Shown one piece after another: positions 9,206 to 17,014 of a DNA stretch of 64,000 bases. Numbering within the stretch: position 1 is the first letter of the stretch; each line of letters starts with the position of its first letter. The position numbers were made by a program, and so were the translations under genes. Origin of the DNA: Eubacterium sp. TM05-53 (GTDB lineage Bacteria > Bacillota_I > Bacilli_A > Erysipelotrichales > Erysipelotrichaceae); contig NZ_QSPK01000004.1 of assembly GCF_003436425.1 (NCBI RefSeq), forward strand, positions 10,251 to 74,250, in the 5' to 3' direction. A model generated the notes under the pieces. It was not told where the DNA came from. It was given only the letters and a program-made list of their open reading frames with translations, and searched no databases.

Positions 9206-10525
9206 ATGTCATTAGAAAATAATAAATTTGTAGATAAGTTTACAATGGTGGCGGTTAAATTAGGAAATCAAATTCATTTACGTTCATTACGTGATGCATT
9301 TGCGACAGTAATGCCATTGTATATTTTGGCTGGTTTAGCCGTTTTATTAAATAACACAGTATTTACTTGGATCTTCAGTGGAGATACACTAGCAAATGTT
9401 CAATACTGGGGAACAACAATTACAAATGCAACATTAAATATTTCCGGATTATTGATTGCAGCAATTATTGGGTATTGCTTGGCACGTAACCGTGATTTTG
9501 AAAATCCATTAGCTGCATCTATGATTTCAATGGCTTGCTTAATTGCGATGATGCCAAACACAGTCAGTGTAACTCCAAACGGTGCAGAAACTGCAGTTGA
9601 AGTATCAGGTGTATTGCCTTTCGCAAATTTAGGAACAGGATCTATGTTTGCCGGAGTAATCGTGGCATTACTTGCGACAGAAGCATTTATCAAAGTATCT
9701 AACATTAAAAAACTTCAAGTGAACTTAGGTGATAACGTACCTCCTGCAGTAGGAAAATCATTCAATGTATTAATTCCAGTAATTATTGTTGTTTCATTAT
9801 TTGGTTTTGTTTCTGCTGCTCTATTCAATTTAACAGGAAATAATATCATCAACTTAATTACAACATTTATCCAAGAACCATTACGTCACATTGGAACAGG
9901 ATTATGGGGATGTATCATTCTTTACTCTTTAGGAAATATGTTATGGTTGTTTGGTATTCACCAATCGGTTATTTACAGTTCAATCTTAGAACCACTATTA
10001 ATTATCAATATTACAGAAAATATTGCAGCATATAGTGCAGGACAAGCTATTCCAAACATTATTAACGTTTCTCAAGTTACAACTTATGGTTTGATGGGTG
10101 GATCTGGATCAACAATTTGTTTATTAATTGCGACTTTCTTAGTTGGTAAAAACGCAATGACAAAAAATGTTGCCAAAATGTCAGTAGCACCTGGAATCTT
10201 CAATATCAATGAACCAGTTATCTTTGGATATCCAATTGTTTATAACATCACTATGGCCATTCCATTTGTCTTGGTTCCAGCTTTAGGTATCCTAATTTCT
10301 TATATCGCAACTGCATCAGGATTCATGAGCCCATGTGTATCATTAGTTCCTTGGACAACACCACCTTTATTAAGTTCTTTCTTAGCTACAGCTGGAGACT
10401 TGAAAGCTGTGTTAGTTCAAGCTATTGTATTAGTGTTAGGTGTATTAATTTATATTCCATTTGTTAAAATTAATGACAGAGTATTAGAAAAACAAGCCGC
10501 AATTGAGAATGAAGGAGAAGAATAA
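9206..10525 (+). CDS. PTS cellobiose/lichenan-type permease, EIIC component
   Basis: Integral membrane channel of the Lac/Cel family phosphotransferase system; about ten hydrophobic segments across 439 aa and the characteristic substrate-site stretch PGIFNINEPVIFGYPIVYN (~residues 330-350). It moves the beta-glucoside across the membrane while EIIB phosphorylates it. It begins 3 nt after the glucosidase stop and ends 2 nt before EIIB, so coupling is tight. Sugar specificity (cellobiose against other beta-glucosides) is inferred from the operon, not from residues. Confidence 0.93.
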   Translation: MSLENNKFVDKFTMVAVKLGNQIHLRSLRDAFATVMPLYILAGLAVLLNNTVFTWIFSGDTLANVQYWGTTITNATLNISGLLIAAIIGYCLARNRDFENPLAASMISMACLIAMMPNTVSVTPNGAETAVEVSGVLPFANLGTGSMFAGVIVALLATEAFIKVSNIKKLQVNLGDNVPPAVGKSFNVLIPVIIVVSLFGFVSAALFNLTGNNIINLITTFIQEPLRHIGTGLWGCIILYSLGNMLWLFGIHQSVIYSSILEPLLIINITENIAAYSAGQAIPNIINVSQVTTYGLMGGSGSTICLLIATFLVGKNAMTKNVAKMSVAPGIFNINEPVIFGYPIVYNITMAIPFVLVPALGILISYIATASGFMSPCVSLVPWTTPPLLSSFLATAGDLKAVLVQAIVLVLGVLIYIPFVKINDRVLEKQAAIENEGEE

Positions 10526-10527
10526 TC

Positions 10528-10827
10528 ATGAAAACAATCTTATTGGTATGTAATGCTGGTATGTCAACAAGTATGTTAGTAAAGAAAATGCAGGACGCAG
10601 CTAAAACAATGGGTGTTGAAGTTGAAATCAGTGCAAAATCTTTAACAGAAGCAAAGAAAAATTTGGGGACTCCAGATATGATCTTGTTAGGACCACAAAT
10701 TCGTTATGAATTAAAGAATGTTCAGGCAATGGCACCAAACTTACCTGTAGAAGCTATTAATATGCAAGATTATGGTATGATGAATGGTAAAAAAGTATTA
10801 GAACATGCTTTGAAGGTGTTAGGATAA
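10528..10827 (+). CDS. PTS cellobiose-type EIIB component
   Basis: Small cytoplasmic phosphocarrier, 99 aa. The phosphorylatable cysteine lies in the P-loop-like LLVCNAGMSTSMLVKK at residues 5-20. It accepts phosphate from EIIA and passes it to the sugar bound by EIIC. Its stop overlaps the start of the EIIA gene (ATAATGA). Size and motif are standard for the Lac/Cel family. Confidence 0.94.
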   Translation: MKTILLVCNAGMSTSMLVKKMQDAAKTMGVEVEISAKSLTEAKKNLGTPDMILLGPQIRYELKNVQAMAPNLPVEAINMQDYGMMNGKKVLEHALKVLG

Positions 10828-11141
10828 TGAACGAAGAATTTGAAATGATTTGCTTCCAGATTATTTCTAATAGTGGAGCTGCAAAATCAAATTATGTAGA
10901 AGCCATTCAAAAGGCAAAAGAAAAGGATTATGAAGCCGCTAAAGAATTGATGGAAGGTGCTGAAGAATTCTTTGTAGGGGCCCACAAAGTACATGCTGAT
11001 TTGATTCAAAGAGAAGCTCAAGGACAAAAGACAGAATTCTCTTTATTGTTCATGCATGCAGAAGATCAAATGGCGAGTTGTGAAATGGCTAAATTGTTAG
11101 CTGAAGAAATCATTGAATTGTATCAAAAAGTAGATGCTTAA
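10827..11141 (+). CDS. PTS lactose/cellobiose-type EIIA component
   Basis: Three-helix phosphocarrier, 104 aa, that takes phosphate from HPr. The family motif usually reads HAQDHLM; here it is HAEDQMAS, so the phosphorylatable first His and the metal-coordinating Asp remain while the second His is Gln. AHKVHADLIQREAQG precedes it as expected. It overlaps EIIB by one base at the 5' end and the ROK gene by one base at the 3' end. Confidence 0.92.
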   Translation: MNEEFEMICFQIISNSGAAKSNYVEAIQKAKEKDYEAAKELMEGAEEFFVGAHKVHADLIQREAQGQKTEFSLLFMHAEDQMASCEMAKLLAEEIIELYQKVDA

Positions 11142-12040
11142 TGTTTATGAAGTATGCCGTGGCAATTGATATTGGAGGAACAAATACACGTGTTGCTCTA
11201 ATTGATGAAAATTATGTAATTGAACAAAGAATTCAATTTCCAACAGATGCAGATGATCCATATGTAACAATGCATCAAATTAAAGAAGCTATTGATGGAT
11301 TCAATAAGGACATTGTAGGTGTGGGCATGTCTTGTCCTGGACCACTTGATTTGATGGCAGGAAAGATCTTAACAACACCAAACCTACATGGAAAATGGCA
11401 TGGATTCTATGTGTCTAAAGAATTAGAAAACTTGATTCATAAACCTGTACAACTTGAAAATGATGCGAATCTAGCAGCTCTTGCAGAAGCTGTTATTGGT
11501 GAAGGAAAAGATTCTAATATCGTTCAATATTTAACGGTATCTACAGGACTAGGAGCCGGACTTGTTATCAACAAGAAAGTATTCCAAGGAGCTCATGGCT
11601 TTGCGAATGAAGTCGCAAATACATGTCTATGGAATAATGGACCAAGTCATGGAAGTATTTATCCAGGTGGAATTGAAGCTATCTGTAGTGGAACAGCCAT
11701 TGAGCAACGTGCAAAAAAAGCAGGTTTAGTGGTTGCTCATGCAGGCGAAGTCAATGATTTAGCACTTCAAGGAAATTTAGAAGCTAAAATGATTATGGAT
11801 GATGCAAAACTATATTTGGCAAATTATATTGCAGGTATACAAGCTTTTGTGGATCCGGAAATGGTGATTCTTGGAGGATCAGTCGCATTAAAGATTCCAG
11901 GTTTTGTAGAAGAAGTTGAAAGCTTAGTAAAAGAAAAAGTATATGCAGTAATTGCACCTTTAGTTAAGGTAAGAAAATCAACTCTAAATGAAGATAGTGG
12001 ATTACTTGGTGCAGCATGTCTTGCGTTTTCTAAATTATAA
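11141..12040 (+). CDS. ROK-family sugar kinase (probable glucose or beta-glucoside kinase)
   Basis: 299 aa; ATP-binding motif AIDIGGTNTRVALID at the N-terminus, sugar-binding ENDANLAALAEA and STGLGAGLVI. Last gene of the PTS operon, where it would phosphorylate the glucose freed by the glucosidase. Odd: the ROK zinc site normally has GHM followed by a CxCG..GC cluster, but here the region reads NEVANTCLWNNGPSHG and then YPGGIEAICSG, so the His and most zinc ligands are missing. This resembles kinases related to BglK more than canonical glucokinase. The start may be ATG 11141 or ATG 11147. Confidence 0.85.
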   Translation: MFMKYAVAIDIGGTNTRVALIDENYVIEQRIQFPTDADDPYVTMHQIKEAIDGFNKDIVGVGMSCPGPLDLMAGKILTTPNLHGKWHGFYVSKELENLIHKPVQLENDANLAALAEAVIGEGKDSNIVQYLTVSTGLGAGLVINKKVFQGAHGFANEVANTCLWNNGPSHGSIYPGGIEAICSGTAIEQRAKKAGLVVAHAGEVNDLALQGNLEAKMIMDDAKLYLANYIAGIQAFVDPEMVILGGSVALKIPGFVEEVESLVKEKVYAVIAPLVKVRKSTLNEDSGLLGAACLAFSKL

Positions 12041-12046
12041 AATAAG

Positions 12047-12090
12047 AACCGATAAAGATGATTTTAAACAATCATAATATCGGTTTTTTT
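12047..12090 (+). terminator. Intrinsic terminator of the beta-glucoside operon
   Basis: Stem AACCGATA / TATCGGTT enclosing a nested ATGATT/AATCAT hairpin, followed by a run of T. It lies 7 nt after the ROK stop. Its T-run forms the beginning of a sequence that recurs at the right edge of the window. Confidence 0.85.
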
Positions 12091-12145
12091 TATATATTAA
12101 GATTTTGGTTTCAGAACAGGGGAATGTGGTATGTGAAAAACTATC
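12084..12145 (+). repeat. Copy A of a dispersed repeat shared with the right window edge
   Basis: About 58 bp here match 63943-64000 with only a handful of differences, and both copies start in the T-run of a terminator. In one frame (AAG at 12099, stop TGA at 12219) the copies read KILVSEQGNVVCEKL and KILVSEQGNAACEKL: three of five differences are synonymous and two are Val/Ala, as in diverged coding sequence. No start codon or ribosome site is visible, so this may be the 3' part of a lost gene or a transposable-element edge. The second copy runs off the window. Confidence 0.55.
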
Positions 12146-12231
12146 AAATTGTCACAATTTGTGGGTTATCAGCAACGACAAAAAGGACTATCGTAATAGC
12201 CAACATTTTGTATTTGTCTGAAGTTGTCGAA

Positions 12232-12396
12232 TTATTTTTTTACAATCATTTTATGATCACATTCAGGGAAATGCATCATATAGTTTTCTTCAGGTTCATT
12301 TGAAAATAATTCATCAATCAACCATCTAGGTACTTCTTCTTCGTAAGTGCATTTTGTACATTTCATCAATACATCTTTTTCTGTATGTTCTGTCAT
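12232..12396 (-). CDS. Small 54-aa protein with Cys/His pairs, possibly a zinc finger
   Basis: Short gene on the minus strand: ATG at 12396 preceded by AAGGAC at suitable spacing, 54 codons, TAA at 12232. The protein has MKCTKC near residue 12 and HFPECDH near residue 43, so CxxC and CxxH pairs could bind one metal ion; between them is an acidic helix (EEEVPRWLIDELF). Homologues are not recognised. It lies between a repeat and a broken tnpB, so it could be an element passenger or a survivor in a decaying region. Composition and the ribosome site support it being real. Confidence 0.5.
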   Translation of the reverse strand: MTEHTEKDVLMKCTKCTYEEEVPRWLIDELFSNEPEENYMMHFPECDHKMIVKK

Positions 12397-12420
12397 TTCT
12401 TTTGTCCTTGAATGGATTAT

Positions 12421-12900
12421 ATGTATAAGTATACTGCATGTGCCAAGGATCTAGTTTCTTTAAAGAAAGAATATGAATGGCTTAAGGAAGTGGATTCGAT
12501 TGCTTTGCAGTCAAGTGTAAAGAATCTGGACACGGCATAATTCAATTTCTTTCGAAAAAAGGCTGAATATCCTAGATTCAAATCGAAGAAGACGCATCGT
12601 TATTCGTATACAACGAAATATACGAATGGAAATATTGAACTCATAGATAATAAGGTCAAGCTTCCTAAGATTGGTCTTGTAAAGATAAAGAAAACACGAC
12701 CACCTAAGGGAAGACTACTTAGTGCAACCATTTCACAAGTACCAAGTGGAAAGTATTATGTTTCATTATGTTATACGGATGTGGAAGAAGTATTATTTCC
12801 ACTAACATATAATGAGACAGGTATCGATCTAGGTATCAAGGATTTTATCGTATTGAGTAATGGAGAAAAGGTGGAGAATCCAAAATATCTGATGAATTAA
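12421..12900 (+). pseudogene. IS200/IS605-type tnpB remnant
   Basis: One reading frame encodes the middle of a TnpB RNA-guided nuclease: KDLVSLKKEYEWLKEVDSIA, then FRKKAEYPRFKSKKTHRYSY, the beta-barrel region (SATISQVPSGKYYVSLCY) and the first RuvC motif TGIDLGIKDF. There is an in-frame TAA at 12538, the N-terminal ~30 residues are missing, and the frame ends at 12900 just after NPKYL, so the rest of RuvC and the zinc ribbon are gone. Inactive. No tnpA gene is beside it. Confidence 0.85.
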
Positions 12901-13055
12901 GGACTGTGTACTATTTAAAGAGTGATTACGTGTATTTTAATAAGCATTCTAATTTAGAAAATGATTTATGGAAACATATCGAAGAAATGAAAAAGAGCGG
13001 TATTCAAGAAATTTTGAAATTAAAAACAATGCAAAAGGATATAAAAACTTTCTGA
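12891..13055 (+). pseudogene. C-terminal gene fragment of unclear origin
   Basis: A frame entering at 12891 reads DELRTVYYLKSDYVYFNKHS, then a helix ending in KKSGIQEILKLKTMQKDI and a stop at 13053. It looks like the tail of a longer protein and has no start. The ending loosely resembles the C-terminal DUF3502 region of ABC sugar-binding lipoproteins, but this is a weak guess. The following bases to about 13174 also look coding-like (a Cys-rich short peptide) without a recognisable family. The zone reads as debris. Confidence 0.35.
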
Positions 13056-13203
13056 GACATAGAAACAGATGCCTTTATTGCATGAATAAAACTACTAAGC
13101 CAAATTACGCAGGTTCTCACAAATCAATTCGTATGAAAGGTTGGCCTAGAGGTTGTTACAAGAAAAATAAATAAAACATCAAATAAATCATTAGACAAAA
13201 AAA

Positions 13204-13246
13204 CGGGTCATTTCACCAACGAAGTGGTGAATATGACCCATTTTTA
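13204..13246 (+). terminator. Intrinsic terminator in the debris zone
   Basis: GGGTCAT..CACCA / TGGTG..ATGACCC stem with a six-base loop and a T-run. It closes the stretch of gene fragments. From 13247 to 13384 I see only a second weak CCGA/TCGG hairpin with a T-run (about 13313-13344) and no gene. Confidence 0.75.
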
Positions 13247-13384
13247 ATAAATTCATAAATTGAAGTTTTCTTAACCTGATACGGAAACCCTACACTATTT
13301 TAGAGCGCCGATTTTTAAATCTTGAATATTCGGTCCTTTTTTTATTAAGCTGAAACTTATTTATTCATTACAGCCCCTTTTTGT

Positions 13385-14122
13385 TTATTTATTTTCAGTA
13401 ATATATTTGTTGAAAGCCTTCGCAATAGCCTGGGCAATCTCCTTTTGATTTGCTGGATTTTCAAGTTTTTGTATTTCCTTGGCATTCGTACTAAAACCAG
13501 CTTCAAATAAGATGGCTGGGATTTTTTGTTCATCAACTACATGTAGAGGATAAAATTCGGTTGTAAGAGTACCACGATCATGTGTCCATTCTAAATCAGA
13601 TAAGTTTTTAGATATATATTCTGTGATTTGTTCACTTGCTTGATCGTCTTGACGTATATAAGAAACATATCCAGAACAAGTAGGATCTTCATTTGAATTG
13701 ATATGGAAGGAGAAGAAATAATCGGCTTTTTCTTTTTTAGCCATCTCAACTCTTGCTTTTAAATCCTCGGATTCATCTTCTGGCCAAGTTACTTTATCAC
13801 TGGTACGAGTATAGATAACCTTGATTTCTGGATTTAGTTCTTCTAGCTGTTTACCTGTTTCTAAAGCCAAAGCCAAAGTTAAATCTTTTTCGGTAGTACC
13901 ATCCTCTGCAACGGTTCCTCCATCATAACCACCATGTCCAGCATCAATCATGACAGTCGCAATCGTTTCGTAATGTTTATTGACTGTTTTTGTTTTTGAA
14001 TCTGAATTTGAATTTGAATGGTTTGACAACAAAACTGTGAAAGTACCTATAACCAAACATACACATGCCAAAACAATAAGTAGGTTTTGTGGTTTCAACT
14101 TTCTCTTCTGTGAATTTTGCAT
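13385..14122 (-). CDS. N-acetylmuramoyl-L-alanine amidase (Amidase_3), membrane-anchored or secreted
   Basis: 245 aa. N-terminal basic segment and hydrophobic helix (LLIVLACVCLVIGTFTVLL, ~14-32) form a signal anchor; the rest is the catalytic domain. Zinc and catalytic residues sit in MIDAGHGGYDGG (His), the following Glu of EDGTTEKD, FSFHINS (His) and LFEAGFSTN (Glu). It cleaves the amide between MurNAc and the stem peptide. It is downstream of yggS on the same strand, 27 nt after its stop, but has no Shine-Dalgarno; instead a promoter -10 lies 6 nt before the ATG, suggesting a leaderless transcript. Confidence 0.92.
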   Translation of the reverse strand: MQNSQKRKLKPQNLLIVLACVCLVIGTFTVLLSNHSNSNSDSKTKTVNKHYETIATVMIDAGHGGYDGGTVAEDGTTEKDLTLALALETGKQLEELNPEIKVIYTRTSDKVTWPEDESEDLKARVEMAKKEKADYFFSFHINSNEDPTCSGYVSYIRQDDQASEQITEYISKNLSDLEWTHDRGTLTTEFYPLHVVDEQKIPAILFEAGFSTNAKEIQKLENPANQKEIAQAIAKAFNKYITENK

Positions 14123-14128
14123 GGGATT

Positions 14129-14157
14129 AGTATAGCACTGTTTAAAAAATTATTCAA
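14129..14157 (-). promoter_or_regulatory. Promoter of the amidase gene, placed for a leaderless mRNA
   Basis: On the minus strand, -35 TTGAAT (14157-14152), a 17-nt spacer and -10 TATACT (14134-14129). Only six bases separate the -10 from the ATG, so transcription would start at or within a base or two of the start codon. No ribosome-binding site precedes the ATG. The promoter overlaps the 3' end of yggS. Confidence 0.6.
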
Positions 14158-14767
14158 AAATTGCGCGTCCAATTCGAACTGTATTCGAACCATGTTTAAT
14201 AGCTAACTTATAATCTTGAGACATCCCCATGGATAAAGTATCCATATCTGGATATTGCTCTTTGAGCTCTAAATAAAGGGTGTGCATCTGTTCAAATTCA
14301 GATTCTACTAATGCCTGATCTGCTGTTTTTGAAGCAACACACATAATTCCTTTGATTTGAATATGTTTAAATTCCTGCAATTGAGAAATAAAGTTTTTGG
14401 CATCCTTAAAAGGATATCCCGTTTTATTTGGATCTTCAGAAATCTTTAGTTCCACTAAGACTTTTTGCGTGATGCTATGTTTATTCGCCTGCTTTTCAAT
14501 TTCTTCAGCAAGTTTCAATGAATCCAAACTTTCAATCACATCGACCTTTCCAATAATATATTTCACTTTGTTTGTCTGTAGATGACCAATAATATGCCAA
14601 GTATATTTTGGATCATACTTATCTATAAATTCCTGTACACGATTTTCTCCAAAAGTAGTTAGCCCCATTTTTGCGACTTCATCAATCTCTTCCTTTGTAC
14701 GCGTTTTAGATACAGCCACTACATTAAAATCCTGTGCCTTTAGTTCTTCAATTAATTCTTTATTCAT
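14150..14767 (-). CDS. yggS: YggS/PROSC family pyridoxal-phosphate homeostasis protein
   Basis: 205 aa PLP-binding barrel protein; the PLP lysine is in VVAVSKTRTKEEI near residue 20, with FGENRVQEF, WHIIGHLQTNK, SMGMSQDY and GSNTVRIGRAIF all as in the family. It buffers free PLP. It lacks the ~20 N-terminal residues of many homologues, so it is a short form. The start ATG at 14767 has AAAGGA 9-10 nt upstream. The IS element's left-hand target duplicate begins exactly at this start codon, so the coding sequence and its promoter remain intact. Confidence 0.92.
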   Translation of the reverse strand: MNKELIEELKAQDFNVVAVSKTRTKEEIDEVAKMGLTTFGENRVQEFIDKYDPKYTWHIIGHLQTNKVKYIIGKVDVIESLDSLKLAEEIEKQANKHSITQKVLVELKISEDPNKTGYPFKDAKNFISQLQEFKHIQIKGIMCVASKTADQALVESEFEQMHTLYLELKEQYPDMDTLSMGMSQDYKLAIKHGSNTVRIGRAIFE

Positions 14768-14940
14768 ATTAAAACAGTCCTTTCAATACAAATCTAATTA
14801 TAATCGAAGAAAAAAAAGAAGCAATATTTGCTTCTAATTAAATAGTTTTCCAAACAACCATCTTATAGTTGGTCCACAATAACAAATTTGCCAAAAGAAA
14901 GCCATGGGAAAATTAAATAAAAAATCAGTAAGAATGACTC
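14766..14940. repeat. Left copy of the ~174-bp direct repeat flanking the IS element
   Basis: Identical base for base to 17015-17189. It contains the yggS ribosome site and promoter and a terminator hairpin (GAAGCAATATTTGCTTC plus A-run, 14810-14834), i.e. the entire original intergenic region between yggS and the histidine kinase gene. Such long, variable target duplications are a published property of IS1634/IS1549-type elements. Confidence 0.92.
14797..14824 (-). promoter_or_regulatory. yggS promoter (original copy; a duplicate lies at 17046-17073)
   Basis: Minus-strand -35 TTGCTT, 16-nt spacer, -10 TATAAT. The -35 overlaps the 3' half of the upstream terminator hairpin. Because the IS insertion duplicated this segment, an identical promoter exists at 17046-17073, now facing into the 3' end of the transposase gene in antisense orientation. 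Confidence 0.6.
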
Positions 14941-14961
14941 GGGAGTTTAACACTTGCTCAT

Positions 14962-15002
14962 AGCCGAAATAGTCAAATGTCGTTTATGTACGGCTTTTTT
15001 TT
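14962..15002 (+). terminator. Inward-facing terminator at the left end of the IS
   Basis: AGCCG / CGGCT stem followed by eight T. Placed between the left inverted repeat and the transposase promoter, it would stop read-through transcription from outside, a common way for insertion sequences to limit transposase expression. Confidence 0.65.
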
Positions 15003-15022
15003 CGTCAAATTTTTATTTTTTA

Positions 15023-15052
15023 TTGTTGTATGTGTTGTAATTGTGATATAAT
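15023..15052 (+). promoter_or_regulatory. Transposase promoter
   Basis: TTGTTG (15023-15028), 18-nt spacer, TATAAT (15047-15052), with TG one base before the -10 (extended -10). About 20 nt ahead of the transposase ribosome site. Confidence 0.6.
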
Positions 15053-15075
15053 AGTTGTAAAGGATGGCTGCTTCT

Positions 15076-16917
15076 ATGAAACTGTATTATGATAAACGAC
15101 TTAAAGATCCTACTTACTATATTCAGCAGGGATTTAGAAATGGTAAAAAAACGACAACCAAAAATATCAAAAGATTAGGTAAACATTCTGAGCTTCTTCT
15201 TATAACGGATAATCCCTTGGAATACGCTAAAAACGAAGTAAAAAAAATGAATGAGGAATATCGTTCTGGCAGATCTGAATTCATTGTTACTATGGACTTT
15301 AATGAAAGAATCCCTTCTACAGATTCTCTTTATTCGAATTCTACTAGTTTGAACATTGGATATCTGTATCTTAAGGATATCTATGCCAAATTGAATCTGT
15401 CTGATTTTTTTAAATCAGTTTCTTCTGACCGAAAGATCACCTACGACTGTAATAAAATCTGTCAGTTTCTTACCTATGCAAGGATTCTGGATCCTGCCAG
15501 TAAATATGGAACATACGATAAACTTGATACATACTATGAAAAACCTCAGATTGAATACCAACATATGATTCGTTTCTTGGATATTCTAGACAGAAACAGT
15601 GACCAATATTTAAAACATCTTTTTGACAATTCCGAAAACATCGTTAAACGAGATACTTCAGTTATGTACTATGACTGTACAAACTATTTCTTTGAAACAG
15701 AAAAGCCTGATGAGGAGATTGTTGACGAAGTTACTGGAGAAATTATCCTTGGACTTCGTCAGTTCGGAATCAGTAAGGAAAACAAGACATCTCCTATTGT
15801 TGAAATGGGGCTTATCATGGACAGCCGTGGAATCCCTATTTCTATGTGTATTCATCCAGGAAACACAAATGAACAGCTTACTGCCGTTCCACTTGAAAAA
15901 GAAGTTATAAAAATGACCGGAAACAAAAAGTTCATATACTGTGCGGATGCAGGACTTGGATCCTACAATATCCGTAAATTCAATGATATGGGTGGTAGAG
16001 CTTATATCGTTACACAGTCAGTAAAAAAACTTGGACAAGAGATCAAAGATATCGTATTCAACGATTCAAACTACCGTCTATTGTCAAATGACGATGCAAT
16101 CACATTGAAAGAAATGCGAACATTTAATAAAAAAGGCGCAAACAATCTAAGCCTATACAATGATTTTGCCTATAAAGTAATTCCCGCCAACACGGCCATG
16201 GATACAGGACTTTATGAAGAAAAAGTATACAAGAACGGTCGAACAAAAAAAGTAAAAGCCAAAGGAACGTTACATCAATATATCATTGTCACTTTCTCTA
16301 GAAAGATGATGGAATACCAAAGGACTATCCGCGAAAGACAGCTTGAACGTGCTAAAAAGTTATTAAGACTTAAAGATCCTGAAAAGATAAAAAAAGGACC
16401 CAACGATATACGTCGATTCCTTAAGAACACATCATCTGATACAGCTAATTATGTATTGGATATGGATAAAATCCATGAAGAAGAAAAATACGATGGATTC
16501 TATGCCGTCGCAACAAATCTTGACGATTCAGCCAAAGACATCCTAGCAGTAGCTCAAAATAGATACAAAATCGAAGACTGTTTTAGAATCATGAAGACTA
16601 ATTTCGATGCAAGACCAGTATTCTTGAGAAAGCCAGAAAGAATACGTGCACATTTTTTAATCTGCTACACTGCACTACTTATATACAGGCTTATGGAGTG
16701 CAAGTTGGATGACAACTTAACTCATGTAACAACATCAAACCTAATAAAAACATTACGAAATATGAATGTAGTAAATATGGATGACATGTACTACAAATCC
16801 ATCTATAGTGGAAGTCAGGTATTAGATGCATTAGAAAGATGTTTCGAGCTACAACTAAACAGAAAGTACTATAGACCAAGTGATTTAAACAAAATAGTAA
16901 AAAAATATTCAAAATAG
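15076..16917 (+). CDS. IS1634-family DDE transposase
   Basis: 613 aa from the ATG at 15076, which has AAGGA 11 nt upstream; the ATG at 15064 overlaps that site and would add four residues. IS4-like DDE fold: first Asp in VMYYDCTNYFFE (~residue 200), second in FIYCADAGLGS (~295), Glu in the YKIEDCFRIMK helix (~505), with a long insertion between the second and third acidic residues as in IS1634/IS1549 enzymes. No frameshift or stop, so it should be active. Confidence 0.92.
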   Translation: MKLYYDKRLKDPTYYIQQGFRNGKKTTTKNIKRLGKHSELLLITDNPLEYAKNEVKKMNEEYRSGRSEFIVTMDFNERIPSTDSLYSNSTSLNIGYLYLKDIYAKLNLSDFFKSVSSDRKITYDCNKICQFLTYARILDPASKYGTYDKLDTYYEKPQIEYQHMIRFLDILDRNSDQYLKHLFDNSENIVKRDTSVMYYDCTNYFFETEKPDEEIVDEVTGEIILGLRQFGISKENKTSPIVEMGLIMDSRGIPISMCIHPGNTNEQLTAVPLEKEVIKMTGNKKFIYCADAGLGSYNIRKFNDMGGRAYIVTQSVKKLGQEIKDIVFNDSNYRLLSNDDAITLKEMRTFNKKGANNLSLYNDFAYKVIPANTAMDTGLYEEKVYKNGRTKKVKAKGTLHQYIIVTFSRKMMEYQRTIRERQLERAKKLLRLKDPEKIKKGPNDIRRFLKNTSSDTANYVLDMDKIHEEEKYDGFYAVATNLDDSAKDILAVAQNRYKIEDCFRIMKTNFDARPVFLRKPERIRAHFLICYTALLIYRLMECKLDDNLTHVTTSNLIKTLRNMNVVNMDDMYYKSIYSGSQVLDALERCFELQLNRKYYRPSDLNKIVKKYSK

Positions 16918-16945
16918 AAATCACATACAACATTTCAAAAAAACG

Positions 16946-16999
16946 AAAGTGCTAGATTAAACCTTGAATAAAGGCTTTCTAGCACTTTTTACTTTTTCA
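16946..16999. terminator. Bidirectional terminator at the right end of the IS
   Basis: Eleven-base perfect stem AAAGTGCTAGA / TCTAGCACTTT, with T-rich tracts on both strands. It ends the transposase transcript and would also stop transcription entering from the duplicated yggS promoter at 17046-17073. Confidence 0.8.
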
Positions 17000-17014
17000 A
17001 CTGTCAAACTCGGG

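Larger units (their letters stand above)
14940..17014 (+). mobile_element. IS1634-family insertion sequence, apparently intact
   Basis: About 2.07 kb between the two identical flanking repeats. Imperfect terminal inverted repeats: the left end reads GGGAGTTTAACACTTG and the reverse complement of the right end CCCGAGTTTGACAGTTG. One long transposase gene on the + strand with its own promoter; a terminator at each end (14962-15002 and 16946-16999) insulates the element. The full-length reading frame and perfect flanking repeats indicate recent insertion. Confidence 0.9.

Noticed and set aside
12058-12303. 81-codon + strand frame starting in the terminator loop
   Set aside because: Starts inside a hairpin without a ribosome site; substitution pattern between the repeat copies fits a different frame.
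12421-12900. Functional TnpB read through the internal TAA
   Set aside because: N-terminus and most of the RuvC domain are also missing, so recoding would not restore a nuclease.
12898-13174. Intact small gene encoding a Cys-rich 68-aa protein from 12968
   Set aside because: No ribosome site, overlaps a better coding-like fragment in another frame, and sits in obvious debris.
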